Positions 43,971-54,300 of a DNA stretch of 64,000 nucleotides are shown here, piece by piece. Position numbers and translations under genes: made by a program. The notes below the pieces were generated by a model. It was not told the DNA's origin. It was given only the letters and a program-made list of their open reading frames with translations, and did no database searches. Numbering within the stretch: position 1 is the first letter of the stretch; the number at the start of each line of letters is the position of its first letter. Origin of the DNA: Rothia mucilaginosa (GTDB taxonomy: Bacteria; Actinomycetota; Actinomycetes; Actinomycetales; Micrococcaceae); NCBI RefSeq assembly GCF_001061665.1, contig NZ_JVSP01000005.1:33818-97817 (forward strand), given 5' to 3'.

Positions 43971-45152
43971 ATGGACGCTGGAACTCCCCAGAACTACTTG
44001 GCAGTCATCAAGGTCGTTGGTATCGGCGGCGGTGGCGTCAACGCAGTCAACCGAATGATTGAGGTTGGCCTGCGCGGCGTTGAGTTCATTGCTATTAACA
44101 CTGACGCCCAGGCTCTGCTCATGTCCGATGCAGACGTCAAGCTGGACGTCGGTCGTGAGCTGACCCGCGGTCTTGGCGCGGGCGCAAACCCCGAGGTTGG
44201 CCGTCAGGCAGCCGAGGATCACTCGCAGGAAATTGAGGAAGTCCTCAAGGGCGCAGATATGGTCTTCGTGACCGCTGGTGAGGGTGGTGGCACCGGTACC
44301 GGTGGCGCACCCGTCGTGGCACGCATCGCCCGCTCCCTGGGCGCTCTGACCATCGGTGTTGTGACCCGCCCCTTCACCTTCGAGGGTCGTCGTCGCTCCA
44401 ACCAGGCCGAGACCGGTATTGCCGCTCTGCGCGACGAGGTCGACACCCTGATTGTGATCCCGAACGACCGACTGCTGTCGATTTCGGATCGCAACGTGTC
44501 GATGCTGGACGCCTTCAAGTCCGCCGACCAGGTGCTGCTCTCCGGTGTTCAGGGCATTACCGACCTGATCACCACCCCGGGCCTGATTAACCTTGACTTC
44601 GCTGACGTTAAGTCCGTGATGCAGGGTGCCGGTTCGGCTCTGATGGGTATCGGCTCGGCCTCGGGTGAGGACCGCGCCGTGAAGGCAGCCGAGCTGGCTA
44701 TCGCCTCCCCGCTGCTGGAAGCATCCATCGACGGTGCGCACGGCGTGCTGCTGTCGATTCAGGGTGGTTCCGACCTGGGTCTGTTCGAGATCAACGAGGC
44801 TGCACGCCTGGTTCAGGAAGTGGCTCACCCCGACGCCAACATCATCTTCGGTGCCGTCATTGATGACGCCCTGGGTGACGAGGCTCGCGTGACCGTGATT
44901 GCCGCTGGCTTTGACGCCGTGAACCCCGAGACCAACTCGAACGCTTCGGCTTCCGCTCAGCCCCAGCGTGCACAGGGCTCCTTCGGCGGCTCGAACGCTG
45001 CCGCTCCGGCTTCTAACGGCTACGGCTTCAACGCTCCCGCCGCCGCTCCGGCTTCCACCGGCGCCGCTGGCTTCGACGTTGATCTGCCCCCGGTCGTTGA
45101 GGAAGCACCGGCTCGCCGCGACACCCTGGACGTCCCCGACTTCCTGAAGTAG
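43971..45152 (+). CDS. ftsZ: Cell-division GTPase FtsZ
   Basis: The 393-residue tubulin homologue polymerises into the septal ring. It has [13 protein letters not shown], the tubulin signature GGGTGTG (105-111), the synergy-loop residues [11 protein letters not shown], a Pro/Ala/Asn/Ser-rich linker (about 318-370) and the conserved C-terminal peptide [10 protein letters not shown] that binds SepF and other anchors. GAGGAT precedes ATG 43971. A 198-base AT-richer gap separates it from ftsQ and probably holds its own promoter. Codons are strongly selected. No ftsA is present, as expected; SepF serves as the membrane anchor. Confidence 0.97.
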   Translation: MDAGTPQNYLAVIKVVGIGGGGVNAVNRMIEVGLRGVEFIAINTDAQALLMSDADVKLDVGRELTRGLGAGANPEVGRQAAEDHSQEIEEVLKGADMVFVTAGEGGGTGTGGAPVVARIARSLGALTIGVVTRPFTFEGRRRSNQAETGIAALRDEVDTLIVIPNDRLLSISDRNVSMLDAFKSADQVLLSGVQGITDLITTPGLINLDFADVKSVMQGAGSALMGIGSASGEDRAVKAAELAIASPLLEASIDGAHGVLLSIQGGSDLGLFEINEAARLVQEVAHPDANIIFGAVIDDALGDEARVTVIAAGFDAVNPETNSNASASAQPQRAQGSFGGSNAAAPASNGYGFNAPAAAPASTGAAGFDVDLPPVVEEAPARRDTLDVPDFLK

Positions 45153-45196
45153 TCGCGCCGCGTGCGTCAGCACGCTGCCCCGTAGGGTTTTGATGG

Positions 45197-45235
45197 AGGG
45201 GAGCTGAGAATAGTCCAACTGTTCTCAGCTCCCCT
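45197..45235 (+). terminator. Hairpin after ftsZ
   Basis: AGGGGAGCTGAGAA (from 45197) pairs with TTCTCAGCTCCCCT (to 45235), and the inner AGT/ACT bases extend the stem. A T run is lacking, so termination may be partial and let pgeF, yggS and sepF be transcribed with ftsZ. Confidence 0.65.
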
Positions 45236-45288
45236 TCGCTCTACCCGCTTTCGCTCCGAGCACCCCGTACAGCCCCGAGAAAGACATA

Positions 45289-46143
45289 ATGATGAGCAAC
45301 GCCCCTAAAACTCCGCTGCTGGCCACCGCCGACACCCGCATCCTGGGTCCCTGGCGCGTGCGGGTGGGGTTTACCTCCCGCGAGGCGGGGAACCTGGGCC
45401 TGCACGTGGACGACGAGCTGGGTGGTGGCGTGGATGCCTCCATGGTGCGCACCCTCAACCACCGTGCGGCGCTCGAGGAGGTGCTGGGTGCGGGGCCGTT
45501 CTTTTACCTGAACCAGGTGCACGGCGTTGAGGTGGCCCGCCCCGAGGACTACGCCCCGGCCTCCTACGCGCCGGGCACCCCCGCAGAACGCACCGTCGAG
45601 CGCGCCCGCGCCATCGCGAAGCTGGCCCCCGTGGCCGATGCCGCGGTGAGCGTCGAGGGTCGCCCGCTGGCGATTATGGTGGCCGATTGCATCCCCGTGG
45701 TGCTGGTCGGCTCCGTCGAGGGTGAGAAGACCGTGCCCGTTTTGGCGGTGGCTCACGCGGGCCGCCGCGGCCTGCTGGACGGGGTACTGCAGACCACCGT
45801 GGCGCGCATGCGGGAGCTGGGCGCTGCGCGCATCACCGCGTGGCTGGGCCCCAGCATCTGCGGTGCCTGCTACGAGGTGCCCGAGGCGATGCGAGCCGAA
45901 TCGACCGAGCTGATCCCGCAGGTTCACTCGGTGACGGGCGCGAACACCCCGGGTCTGGACCTGCCGGCCGGCGCTCGCGCGGTGCTGGAGGCCGCCGGAG
46001 TGGAGGTATCCACGGAGTGCGCCCGCTGCACGTACGAGGAACCGAGCGTGTACTCGCACCGCGGGTTTACGAATCGCGGCGAGAAGCCCGGGCGCATCGC
46101 GGGTCTGGTGTGGGTTGAGAAGCTGGCGGAACCCGCCGAATAG
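45289..46143 (+). CDS. pgeF: Peptidoglycan editing factor / multicopper-type purine nucleosidase family (PgeF/YfiH)
   Basis: The 284-residue protein has the family phrases FYLNQVHGVEV, VADCIPVVLVG, AVAHAGRRGLLDGVL and WLGPSICGACYEV with the His and Cys residues that bind zinc. YfiH/PgeF proteins have been described both as purine nucleoside-cleaving enzymes and as factors that keep L-Ser out of peptidoglycan precursors. Two ATG codons (45289, 45292) follow GAGAAAG. It lies just after ftsZ as in most actinobacteria and 20 bases before yggS. Confidence 0.92.
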   Translation: MMSNAPKTPLLATADTRILGPWRVRVGFTSREAGNLGLHVDDELGGGVDASMVRTLNHRAALEEVLGAGPFFYLNQVHGVEVARPEDYAPASYAPGTPAERTVERARAIAKLAPVADAAVSVEGRPLAIMVADCIPVVLVGSVEGEKTVPVLAVAHAGRRGLLDGVLQTTVARMRELGAARITAWLGPSICGACYEVPEAMRAESTELIPQVHSVTGANTPGLDLPAGARAVLEAAGVEVSTECARCTYEEPSVYSHRGFTNRGEKPGRIAGLVWVEKLAEPAE

Positions 46144-46163
46144 AGTCGCTGAAGGAGAACAAA

Positions 46164-47015
46164 ATGTCTGAACTGAAGGGACCTGACGTGAACGTCGAAG
46201 CGCAGGATTTGAAGTACACTCCCGAGCGCGCCGAGCAGCTGCTGCAGAACTACCGCCGGGTACTCGAGCGAATTCGAGCGGCGGAGCAGGACCGCAGCGG
46301 GGTGCGCACCGAGCAGAGCGCGCCCGTGCACCTGGTGACGGTGACCAAGTTCTTCCCTGCCTCCGACGCGGCGGCCCTGCTGGACGGCGGCGTGACCCTC
46401 TTCGGCGAGAACCGCGACCAGGAGGCCAGCGCGAAGGCCCGCGAGCTGGTCGCCTACTGCGAGCAGCGTGCGGTACAACCCCCGCACTGGGCGTTTATCG
46501 GCCAGCTGCAGACCAACAAGGCGAAGTCCGTGGTGAAGTACGCCTCCAGCGTTCACTCGGTGGACCGCCCCTCCCTGGCCGATGCGCTGGCGAAGGCCTA
46601 CGCGAACCAGCTGACCCGCTACGAGGCGGGGGAGGCGCCGGCCCCCGCGGCCCTGGAAAATGGCGGTCTGGACTGCCTGGTGCAGGTCTCCCTGGCCGAG
46701 GAGGCGACGGCCGGCCACGCCGCCGAGGGAGCGCGAGGCGGTACGAGCGCCTCGGAGCTTCTGGAGCTGGCCGAACGCATCGAGAACCACGCGAACCTGC
46801 GGTGCGCCGGCGTGATGGCGGTGGCACCCCTGGACGCGGACCCGGACGCCGCTTTCGAGAAGCTTTACGGACTGGCGGCCCGGCTGCGCGAGCACCTGCC
46901 GCACGCGACCGAAATCTCGGCGGGCATGAGCGGCGACCTGGAGGCGGCTGTTCGCTGGGGCTCCACCTGCGTGCGCGTGGGCAGCGACATCATGGGCCGA
47001 CGCCCCGCACGCTAA
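46164..47015 (+). CDS. PLP-binding homeostasis protein (YggS/PLPBP)
   Basis: The 283-residue alanine-racemase-like barrel binds pyridoxal phosphate at the Lys in LVTVTKFFPASDA, with FGENRDQEASAKA, WAFIGQLQTNKAK, SVHSVDR, CAGVMAVAPLD and ISAGMSGDLEAAVRWGSTCVRVGS. It has no known catalysis and balances B6 vitamers and keto/amino acids. It is longer than usual (about 230) because of an insertion around residues 150-195. GAAGGAG precedes ATG 46164. The conserved ftsZ-pgeF-yggS-sepF order supports the call. Confidence 0.93.
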   Translation: MSELKGPDVNVEAQDLKYTPERAEQLLQNYRRVLERIRAAEQDRSGVRTEQSAPVHLVTVTKFFPASDAAALLDGGVTLFGENRDQEASAKARELVAYCEQRAVQPPHWAFIGQLQTNKAKSVVKYASSVHSVDRPSLADALAKAYANQLTRYEAGEAPAPAALENGGLDCLVQVSLAEEATAGHAAEGARGGTSASELLELAERIENHANLRCAGVMAVAPLDADPDAAFEKLYGLAARLREHLPHATEISAGMSGDLEAAVRWGSTCVRVGSDIMGRRPAR

Positions 47016-47087
47016 AGCGGCGGGCGGATATGCCGCGCTGTGAGAAGCCGGACGCTGTTCTACCGGCTGGAAGAGCCCGTACGCTGG

Positions 47088-47093
47088 TAATAT
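47088..47093 (+). promoter_or_regulatory. Extended -10 element before sepF
   Basis: TGGTAATAT at 47085-47093 fits an extended -10 (TGn plus TAATAT). It lies about 150 bases before sepF in the 225-base yggS-sepF gap and may drive sepF separately. No clear -35 is visible. Confidence 0.35.
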
Positions 47094-47240
47094 ATACATG
47101 CCGGTGCACGACGTTTTGACGTGCGACCGAACCTTCTGAACGAGGGGCCCGCCCGCGGTGCTCCTCGAGAGGCACCGCCGCAACAGGCGGCTGCCCGCGT
47201 TCAGTAGCCTGTCCCTGTACCCTAGCGAAGCGAGAGAAAC

Positions 47241-48047
47241 ATGCCGAAGCAAAGCCGCCTGGCGGGTTTCCTCGGCCTGGAGCCCTACAACGCCAAGGAC
47301 TCTGACGCCCAGGACTCCAACACCGCGGATACCGCGCCCGAGGAGCCCCGCTCCCACGAGCAGTCGGGTCGCGGCGGGGAGCACCACCGCGCGGAGGCCC
47401 ACCGTGTAGAGGCCCGCGCCGAAGAGCCTCGAGCCGACGACCGCGCCGCGCGAGACCGCTCGCTGGGGGAGCACACCGCATCCAAGCACGGTGCGCCCGC
47501 AGTCGCACACCCGTACACACCCGAAACCACAGACGAGGCGGAGGAACCCCGCGAGGATCGCCGAGGCGATGAGCCCCGGCACGAGCCCGCGAGCGAACCC
47601 GCAGACCATTGGGAGGACGCCCCGGTGCCGAACACCGAATACACCGAGCAGTACGCCGACACCTACTCGAACGACGGCTACTACGACCAGGGCTACGAGC
47701 CCGAAGAGACCAACGGATACACCTACGGTTACGAGGAAGAAGAGGACGAATTGCGTCGTATCACCACTATCCACCCCCGCTCCTACAATGACGCAAAGAT
47801 CATTGGTGAGGCATTCCGCGAGAACATCCCCGTGATTATGAACGTCGAGGAAATGCCGGACGCCGACGCCAAGCGCCTGGTGGACTTCGCCTCCGGTCTG
47901 GCCTTCGCGCTGGAGGGTCGCATCGAGCGCGTGACCTCGAAGGTCTTCCTGCTGACCCCCTCCAACCTCGAGGTGCTGGGCGTCGCTAACTCCGAGAACA
48001 CCGCAGACTTCAACTCCGAGGGTGAATTCCCCTTCGACCAGGGCTAA
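47241..48047 (+). CDS. sepF: FtsZ membrane anchor SepF with long acidic linker
   Basis: The 268-residue protein has the amphipathic start [13 protein letters not shown] for membrane binding, a disordered Glu/Asp/Ala/Arg/His-rich linker (about 17-170) and the SepF core (about 172-262: [56 protein letters not shown]). SepF anchors and bundles FtsZ in bacteria without FtsA. The linker is much longer than in Bacillus (total about 150). The sequence CGAGAGAAAC precedes ATG 47241. yggT follows after 10 bases. Confidence 0.94.
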   Translation: MPKQSRLAGFLGLEPYNAKDSDAQDSNTADTAPEEPRSHEQSGRGGEHHRAEAHRVEARAEEPRADDRAARDRSLGEHTASKHGAPAVAHPYTPETTDEAEEPREDRRGDEPRHEPASEPADHWEDAPVPNTEYTEQYADTYSNDGYYDQGYEPEETNGYTYGYEEEEDELRRITTIHPRSYNDAKIIGEAFRENIPVIMNVEEMPDADAKRLVDFASGLAFALEGRIERVTSKVFLLTPSNLEVLGVANSENTADFNSEGEFPFDQG

Positions 48048-48057
48048 GGACTGATTA

Positions 48058-48357
48058 ATGGGTTATCTTTTCGCTCTCGTGACGATTGCGCTGTACCTGT
48101 TCTACGTCTTCATGCTGCTGCGCATGCTCTTCGACTGGGTACGCATGTTCGCACCCGGCTGGCGTCCCAAGGGGATTGCCCTGCTGTGCGCAAGCGCCGT
48201 TTACGCTGTGACGGACTGGCCCATGGAGAAGCTGCGCCGAGTGATTCCCCCGGTGCGCGTGGGCAACGTCGCGCTGGATACCGGTTTTCTGATCCTGATT
48301 GTGGTCGTCTCGATGCTGTTGGGCCCCATGATGAGCCTGACCGCCCGATTCTCCTAA
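48058..48357 (+). CDS. YggT-family membrane protein
   Basis: The 99-residue protein has two to three membrane helices (about 4-24, 40-58, 76-95) and the family motifs LRMLFDWVRMF and TDWPMEKLRRVIPP. YggT proteins are found between sepF and divIVA in Gram-positive bacteria and are thought to act in division or osmotic homeostasis; the mechanism is unknown. It starts 10 bases after sepF and is followed by a strong hairpin. Confidence 0.9.
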   Translation: MGYLFALVTIALYLFYVFMLLRMLFDWVRMFAPGWRPKGIALLCASAVYAVTDWPMEKLRRVIPPVRVGNVALDTGFLILIVVVSMLLGPMMSLTARFS

Positions 48358-48682
48358 CGACCGGAGCCTGGATGCGCCCCGCGGAATGTTACTCAACATT
48401 CTGCGGGGCGCACACGTTTAACGGGATACACGCGCTTAATGGGCCACGGACGTGCGCAAACGCTCCGGGGGAGCGGGGGCCGGGGCCGTTGCGCCATGCG
48501 CATATTTTGTTGTCTGTACGACAGAAACCCCGGAGCCGAGGTCCAATGATAGTAAAATGGGTGCCAACGACTGTCTGCGCGATGCGGCACACCGCGCCCG
48601 ATGCGGGGGCCGAACACTCCCGCCGGGTTGCCCCATCGGCGCACTCAACTTCGAACCCAACCCGTACTAGAGGAGAAGCCAC
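48358..48682 (+). other. Intergenic region between yggT and divIVA
   Basis: These 325 bases hold the yggT terminator (48373-48412), a GC-rich part, and an AT-richer promoter-like segment around 48500-48560 with a TCTGT-N3-ACAGA inverted repeat (48514-48526). Probable divIVA promoter elements lie here, but I cannot fix the hexamers. No gene is seen. Confidence 0.55.
48373..48412 (+). terminator. Rho-independent terminator after yggT
   Basis: TGCGCCCCGCGGAATGTT (48373-48390) pairs with AACATTCTGCGGGGCGCA (48395-48412) with one G-T pair and an ACTC loop: an 18-bp stem. It is followed by CACGTTTA. It closes the sepF-yggT unit. Confidence 0.85.
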
Positions 48683-49216
48683 ATGGCCATCACCCCCGAA
48701 GACCTGATTACGAAGAGCTTTAAGATCGTGACCGAGGAGTCCGGTTACGACCGCAACGAGGTCGACGACTTCCTGGACGAGCTCGTCGTTGAGCTGCGTG
48801 CCCTGTACTCCGAGCGTGACGCCCTGGAGCGCCAGGTGGAGCAGCTCTCCGCCTCGGCTCCCGCATCCCCGGCCGCCGCCGTCTCCCAGGAGGCTCCCTC
48901 CGCCGCCGGCGCCCAGGACGCCGCAGCCCTGCTGGCCATGGCCCAGAAGGTGCACGACGACTACGTGGCCCAGGGCGAAAAGGCCAAGGCCGAGCTGTTG
49001 GACGAGGCAGAGAAGAAGGCCGACGCCCTCGTGAGCGAGGCTCGCCAGCAGCGCGAAGAGGTCCTGGCCCGCCTGACCGACGAGAAGGAAGAGCTGGAGA
49101 TTGCCGTGGAGGCACTGCGCGGCTTCGAGAGCCGTTACCGTACCAAGCTGCTGGACCACCTGAACAGCCAGGTGGAGGAGCTGAAGAACCTCAAGTCCAT
49201 CGAGGCTTCCGCCTAA
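48683..49216 (+). CDS. divIVA: Polar growth/division scaffold DivIVA (Wag31-like, short)
   Basis: The 177-residue protein has the DivIVA N-terminal membrane-binding domain (ITPEDLITKSFKIVTEESG, YDRNEVDDFLDELV), a short Ala/Pro/Ser linker (about 53-80) and a long coiled coil (about 80-175, AQKVHDDYVAQGEKAKAELLDEAEKKAD). In rod-shaped actinobacteria Wag31 drives polar growth and has about 260 residues or more. This protein is shorter, which suits a coccoid cell where the protein would mark septa rather than poles (inference). AGAGGAGA precedes ATG 48683. Confidence 0.94.
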   Translation: MAITPEDLITKSFKIVTEESGYDRNEVDDFLDELVVELRALYSERDALERQVEQLSASAPASPAAAVSQEAPSAAGAQDAAALLAMAQKVHDDYVAQGEKAKAELLDEAEKKADALVSEARQQREEVLARLTDEKEELEIAVEALRGFESRYRTKLLDHLNSQVEELKNLKSIEASA

Positions 49217-49483
49217 AGCACCGCGTGACCCCGCCGAGGGGGCGCTACCGTCCGGATTCTTATCGGCCCGTTTTGCCGGGTTCAGCCTAAGCCGCGGATA
49301 AGGAACCGGGCGGTATTTTGCGCTCTCGGGAGGGCTCGAAAACCCCGTAGACCCCGTTCGCGAGGCGACGGGCGGGGCACGAGAATTTCCCCTCATTTGC
49401 TAAGCTAGAGGGGCACCGTAGCGCGTCGTCGCGGGGGACCACCCCGCCGTCGGCGCCACTATTCACACGACCCGAGGAGAGCC

Positions 49484-50131
49484 TTGCCCACCACCCCGAA
49501 TCACGCTGAATCCTCGGCCCCCGTACGCACCTCGGAAACCTCCGTCGAGAGCGCCGGCCGCACATCGCGCATCCTGAGCGGGCGCACCGCCTGGCTGAGC
49601 GCCCTGGTGCTCGCCGCCGTCGTGTTCGCCATCGACCAGGGCACCAAGTACCTGGTCGTTACCCAGATGCAGCTGGGGGAGCGCATCACCGTGATCGACG
49701 GGCTGCTGTGGTGGTACTCGATTCGCAACTCGGGGGCCGCGTTCAGCATGGGCGAGAACGTGACCTGGATTTTTACCCTCGTCATGGTGGCCGCCGCGAT
49801 TGTGGTGCTCTACCTGCTGCGCCGCACGCGCTCACTGTCCTGGACCCTCGCGTTGGGCGGGCTGCTCGGCGGCATCTGCGGCAACCTCTTTGACCGCCTC
49901 TTCCGCGAGCCCGGCTTCGGTTCCGGGCACGTGGTTGACTTCATCTCGGTACCGAACTTCGCCATCTTCAACGTTGCGGACTCGGCGATTTGCGTGTGCA
50001 TGGCGCTCGTCGTGCTCCTAAACTTCATGGGCCTGAACCTCAACGGCACGAAGGCTCCGCAGGAGAGCGCCTCGAAGAAGGCTAAGACCCTAAAGAGCGC
50101 GGAAGCCGACGGCGAGAACACCGACGCCTAA
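49484..50131 (+). CDS. lspA: Lipoprotein signal peptidase (SPase II)
   Basis: The 215-residue aspartic protease removes signal peptides from prolipoproteins in the membrane. It has four membrane helices, [34 protein letters not shown] (Asp137) and [10 protein letters not shown] (Asp166), the catalytic pair. Disordered ends (1-35 and 185-215) flank the core. The start is TTG 49484, preceded by GAGGAGAG at proper spacing; no ATG is available before the first helix. It is followed by rluD after 79 bases. Confidence 0.94.
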   Translation: MPTTPNHAESSAPVRTSETSVESAGRTSRILSGRTAWLSALVLAAVVFAIDQGTKYLVVTQMQLGERITVIDGLLWWYSIRNSGAAFSMGENVTWIFTLVMVAAAIVVLYLLRRTRSLSWTLALGGLLGGICGNLFDRLFREPGFGSGHVVDFISVPNFAIFNVADSAICVCMALVVLLNFMGLNLNGTKAPQESASKKAKTLKSAEADGENTDA

Positions 50132-50147
50132 CGGTACGTCACGACGT

Positions 50148-50191
50148 ACAGCACAGACCGCCAACCCACAGCATAGACCACAGCACAGACC
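50148..50191 (+). repeat. Three copies of a 12-bp motif in the lspA-rluD gap
   Basis: ACAGCAYAGACC occurs at 50148-50159, 50168-50179 and 50180-50191. Purpose unknown; it may be slippage-derived or bind something upstream of the pseudouridine synthase gene. Confidence 0.75.
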
Positions 50192-50210
50192 GCAGCGCGA
50201 GGAGAGAATC

Positions 50211-51185
50211 ATGAGCGAGGAAACCACCGCGGAGCGCATCAGCGCCGAATTCACCGTTGAGGACGCCCTGGCCGGCATGCGCCTGGACGCTGCCCTCGCC
50301 GGAGCCCTCGATGCGCCCCGCACCCGCACCTCCGGGTGGATTCGCGACGGGCACGTGAGCATCACCAACGGTGGGCGTGCCGTGAAGGTCGGCAAATCCT
50401 ACAAGCTCTCCGCCGGAGATTTGGTCGTCGTGGACGCCCCCGCGCCGCGCGATCTGGCGGACATCCGCCCCGAGAAGGTGGACGGCTTCGGCATCGTGTA
50501 CCTGGACGACGATATCGTCGTGGTGGATAAGCCCGCCGGCGTGGCGGCGCACCCCTCACCCGGCTGGCACGGCCCCACCGTGATTTCCGCGCTGATGGGG
50601 GAGGGCGTCTCCGTGGCCACCTCTGGCGCGGCCGAACGCCAGGGCATCGTGCACCGCCTGGACGTGGGCACGAGCGGCCTGATGGTCGTGGCCCGCAGCG
50701 AGCGCGCCTACACCGAGCTCAAGCGCGCCTTCAAGGAACGTACGGTCGACAAGATTTACCACACGCTGGTGCAGGGCCTGCCCGATCCGCTGCGCGGCAC
50801 GATTGACGCGCCGATTGGCCGTCACCCCGGCAACGAATGGAAGTTCGCGGTGGTTGAGGGCGGCCGTAACTCCATCACCCACTACGACGTCATCGAGGCC
50901 TTCGGCCCGGCCTCCCTCGTGGAGGTGCACCTGGAGACCGGACGAACCCACCAGATTCGCGTGCACTTCTCGGCGATGCGTCACCCCTGCTGCGGCGACC
51001 TGACCTACGGTGCCGACCCGCGCTTCAGCGCCGAGCTGGGCCTGACCCGCCAGTGGTTGCACGCCCACCGTCTCAGCTTCGACCACCCTGCCACCGGTGA
51101 GCGTGTGAGCTTCACCAGCGAGTACCCGCTGGATTTGGCCTACGCGCTTGACGCCCTGCGCGAGGGCCGCGTGCAGCTCGGGTAG
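50211..51185 (+). CDS. RluD-family 23S rRNA pseudouridine synthase
   Basis: The 324-residue enzyme has an N-terminal S4 RNA-binding domain (about 15-80: [36 protein letters not shown]) and a pseudouridine synthase domain with [17 protein letters not shown], the catalytic [12 protein letters not shown] (Asp151), [13 protein letters not shown] and [10 protein letters not shown]. It follows lspA as in most bacteria, which supports the RluD subgroup. GAGGAGAGA precedes ATG 50211. Confidence 0.93.
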   Translation: MSEETTAERISAEFTVEDALAGMRLDAALAGALDAPRTRTSGWIRDGHVSITNGGRAVKVGKSYKLSAGDLVVVDAPAPRDLADIRPEKVDGFGIVYLDDDIVVVDKPAGVAAHPSPGWHGPTVISALMGEGVSVATSGAAERQGIVHRLDVGTSGLMVVARSERAYTELKRAFKERTVDKIYHTLVQGLPDPLRGTIDAPIGRHPGNEWKFAVVEGGRNSITHYDVIEAFGPASLVEVHLETGRTHQIRVHFSAMRHPCCGDLTYGADPRFSAELGLTRQWLHAHRLSFDHPATGERVSFTSEYPLDLAYALDALREGRVQLG

Positions 51186-51230
51186 GTACCGCATACCTAG
51201 CTCAGTCAGAGAGCCGTCCGGGCCCCGGTA

Positions 51231-51290
51231 CCGCACGGCTCACCCCGGGGCCGCACGGCTCACCCCGGGGCCGCACGGCTTACCCCGGGA
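51231..51290 (+). repeat. Three tandem 20-bp GC-rich repeats before dnaE
   Basis: The unit CCGCACGGCTCACCCCGGGG is repeated at 51231-51250, 51251-51270 and 51271-51290 (third copy with T and A changes). It fills the rluD-dnaE gap. Such repeats expand and contract easily and could be strain-variable. Confidence 0.9.
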
Positions 51291-51356
51291 CCGCCCCGCC
51301 CCGCCGACCGTCAAACGAATCGGCCGGAACACCCCCTACACCTTCAGGAGATATCC

Positions 51357-54300
51357 GTGGCAACCAAAGACTTTGCGCACCTGCACGTACACACCGAGTA
51401 CTCCATGCTGGACGGTGCCGCGCGCCTGGGCGACCTCTTCAGCTACGCCAAGGAGCTGGGCATGAGTTCCATGGCCACCAGCGACCACGGCTTCCTCTTC
51501 GGCGCCTTCGACTTCTGGCGCCAGGCCAAGGCCCACGACATTAAGCCCATCATCGGCGTGGAGGCGTACCTGACCCCCGGCACGCACCGCACCGACCGCT
51601 CCCGCGTGCGCTGGGGCGATGGCTCGCGCGATGACGTGTCCGGCGGTGGCGCCTACACCCACATGACCATGTGGGCTGAAACCACCGAGGGCATGCACAA
51701 TCTGTTCCGTGCCTCCTCCCTCGCCTCGCTCGAGGGGCAGCTGTACAAGCCGCGCATGGACCGCGAGGTGCTGCAGACCTACTCGAAGGGACTGATTGCA
51801 ACCACCGGCTGCCCCTCCGGCGAGATTCAGACCCGCCTGCGCCTGGGCCAGTTCGATGAGGCGCTGCAGGCCGCCAGCGACTTCCGCGATATCTTCGGCA
51901 AGGACAACTTCTACTGCGAGGTCATGGACCACGGCCTCGACATTGAACGCAACGTGCAGGAGGATTTGCACCGCCTGGCCAAGCAGCTGAACCTGCCTTA
52001 CGTGGCCACCAACGACCTGCACTACACCCGGCAGGAAGACCACACCGCCCACGCGGCGCTGCTGTGCGTGCAGTCCGGATCGACCCTGACCGACCCCAAG
52101 CGCTTCAAGTTCGACGCGGATAACTTCTACCTGCGCTCGCCCGAGGAAATGTACTCCATTTTTGGTGACATTCCCGGCGCCTGCGAGAACACCCTCGAAA
52201 TTGCCGAGCGCTGCAACGTGGAGTTCAACACCAAGGCAAACTACATGCCGAACTTCCCCGTGCCCGAGGGCGAGAACGAGGAATCCTGGTTCGTGAAGGA
52301 GGTCGAGAAGGGCCTGCACTACCGATTCCCGCAGGGTATTCCCGATAGGGTGCGCAAGCAGGCCGAGTACGAGGTGGGGGTCATTACCTCCATGGGCTTC
52401 CCCGGCTACTTCCTGGTCGTGGCGGACTTCATCAACTGGGCCAAGCGCAACGGTATTCGCGTGGGCCCTGGCCGTGGTTCGGGTGCGGGCTCGATGGTGG
52501 CGTACGCGATGCGCATCACCGAGCTGAACCCGCTCGACCACGACCTGATTTTCGAGCGATTCCTTAACCCCGACCGCGTCTCCATGCCCGACTTCGATGT
52601 GGACTTCGACGATCGTCGCCGCGGCGAGGTCATCGACTACGTGACCGATAAATACGGCGAGGACAAGGTCGCGCAGATCGTCACCTTCGGCACCATTAAG
52701 GCGAAGCAGGCGCTCAAGGACGCCTCCCGCGTGATGGACCAGCCGTACTCGGTGGGCGAGCGCCTGACCAAGGCGATGCCGCCGGACGTCATGGGTAAGA
52801 ACATCGCCCTGGCGAACGTGTACAACGAAGAGGATAAGCGCTACGCCGAGGCCGCCGACCTACGCGCCCTCATCGAGGATCCGGTCGATAAGGTTTACGG
52901 CCAGGTGTTCGAAACCGCGAAGGGCTTGGAGGGCCTGAAGCGTCAGTGGGGCGTGCACGCCGCGGGCGTGATTATGTCCAGCAAGAACCTGGTGGACGTG
53001 ATTCCCGTGATGCGCCGCGAGGCTGACGGCCAGGTCATCACCCAGTTCGATTACCCCACCTGCGAGGGCCTGGGCCTGATCAAGATGGACTTCCTGGGTC
53101 TGCGTAACCTGACGATTATTTCCGATGCCATCGAGAACATTAAGAACAACCGAGGCATCGACCTGGAGCTGGAGTCCCTCTCGCTGGACGATCCGGAATC
53201 CTACCGTCTGCTGGCCCGAGGCGACACCCTCGGCGTGTTCCAGCTCGACGGCGGCCCCATGCGCGCGCTGCTCAAGCTCATGGAGCCCGAGGAATTCGAG
53301 CACATTTCGGCAGTGCTCGCGCTCTACCGACCCGGCCCGATGGGTGCGAACTCGCACACCAACTACGCGCTGCGTAAGAACGGCAAGCAAGAGATCGAGC
53401 CGATTCACCCCGAGCTGGCCGAGCCGCTCAAGGACATCCTCGACACCACCTACGGCCTGATCGTGTATCAGGAGCAGGTGATGGCGATTGCCCAGAAGGT
53501 CGCGAACTACACGCTCGGTGAGGCAGACCTGCTGCGCCGTGCGATGGGTAAGAAGAAGAAGGCGGAGCTGGATAAGCAGTACGCCACCTTCCACGACGGC
53601 ATGATTTCTAACGGCTACTCCGAGGGCGCCGTGAAGGCCCTCTGGGATATTCTGCTGCCCTTCTCGGACTACGCGTTCAACAAGGCGCACACCGCCGCAT
53701 ACGGCCTGGTGTCTTACTGGACGGCCTACCTGAAGGCGCACTACCCGCAGGAGTACATGGCCGCGCTGCTGACCAGCGTGGGCGATAACAAGGACAAGCT
53801 CGCGCTGTACCTGAACGAGTGCCGCGCCATGGGCATCACCGTGCTCGCCCCGGACGTCAACGAATCCGCCCTGACCTTCACCCCCGTGGGTGAGGATATC
53901 CGCTTCGGCATGGGCGCAATCCGCAACGTGGGCGCGAACGTGGTCGAGGGCATGGTCGCCGCCCGCGAGGAGAAGGGCCGCTACGAGTCCTTCAACGACT
54001 TCCTGAAGAAGGTGCCGCTACAGGTGTGCAACAAGCGCACCATCGAATCGCTCATCAAGGCGGGTGCCTTCGACGACCTGGGCCACACCCGCCGCTCGCT
54101 GTCCCTCATCCACGAGGCGGCGGTGGATGCGGCCGTGGCCGTCAAGCGTAAGGAGGCGGCGGGCCAGTTCGACCTCTTCGGCTCCCTCGGCATGGACGAC
54201 GCCCTGGGCGACGAGCTGACCGTGACCATCCCGGACGTGCCCGAATGGGACCGCCGCGAGAAGCTGAACTTCGAACGCGATATGCTGGGCCTGTACGTTT

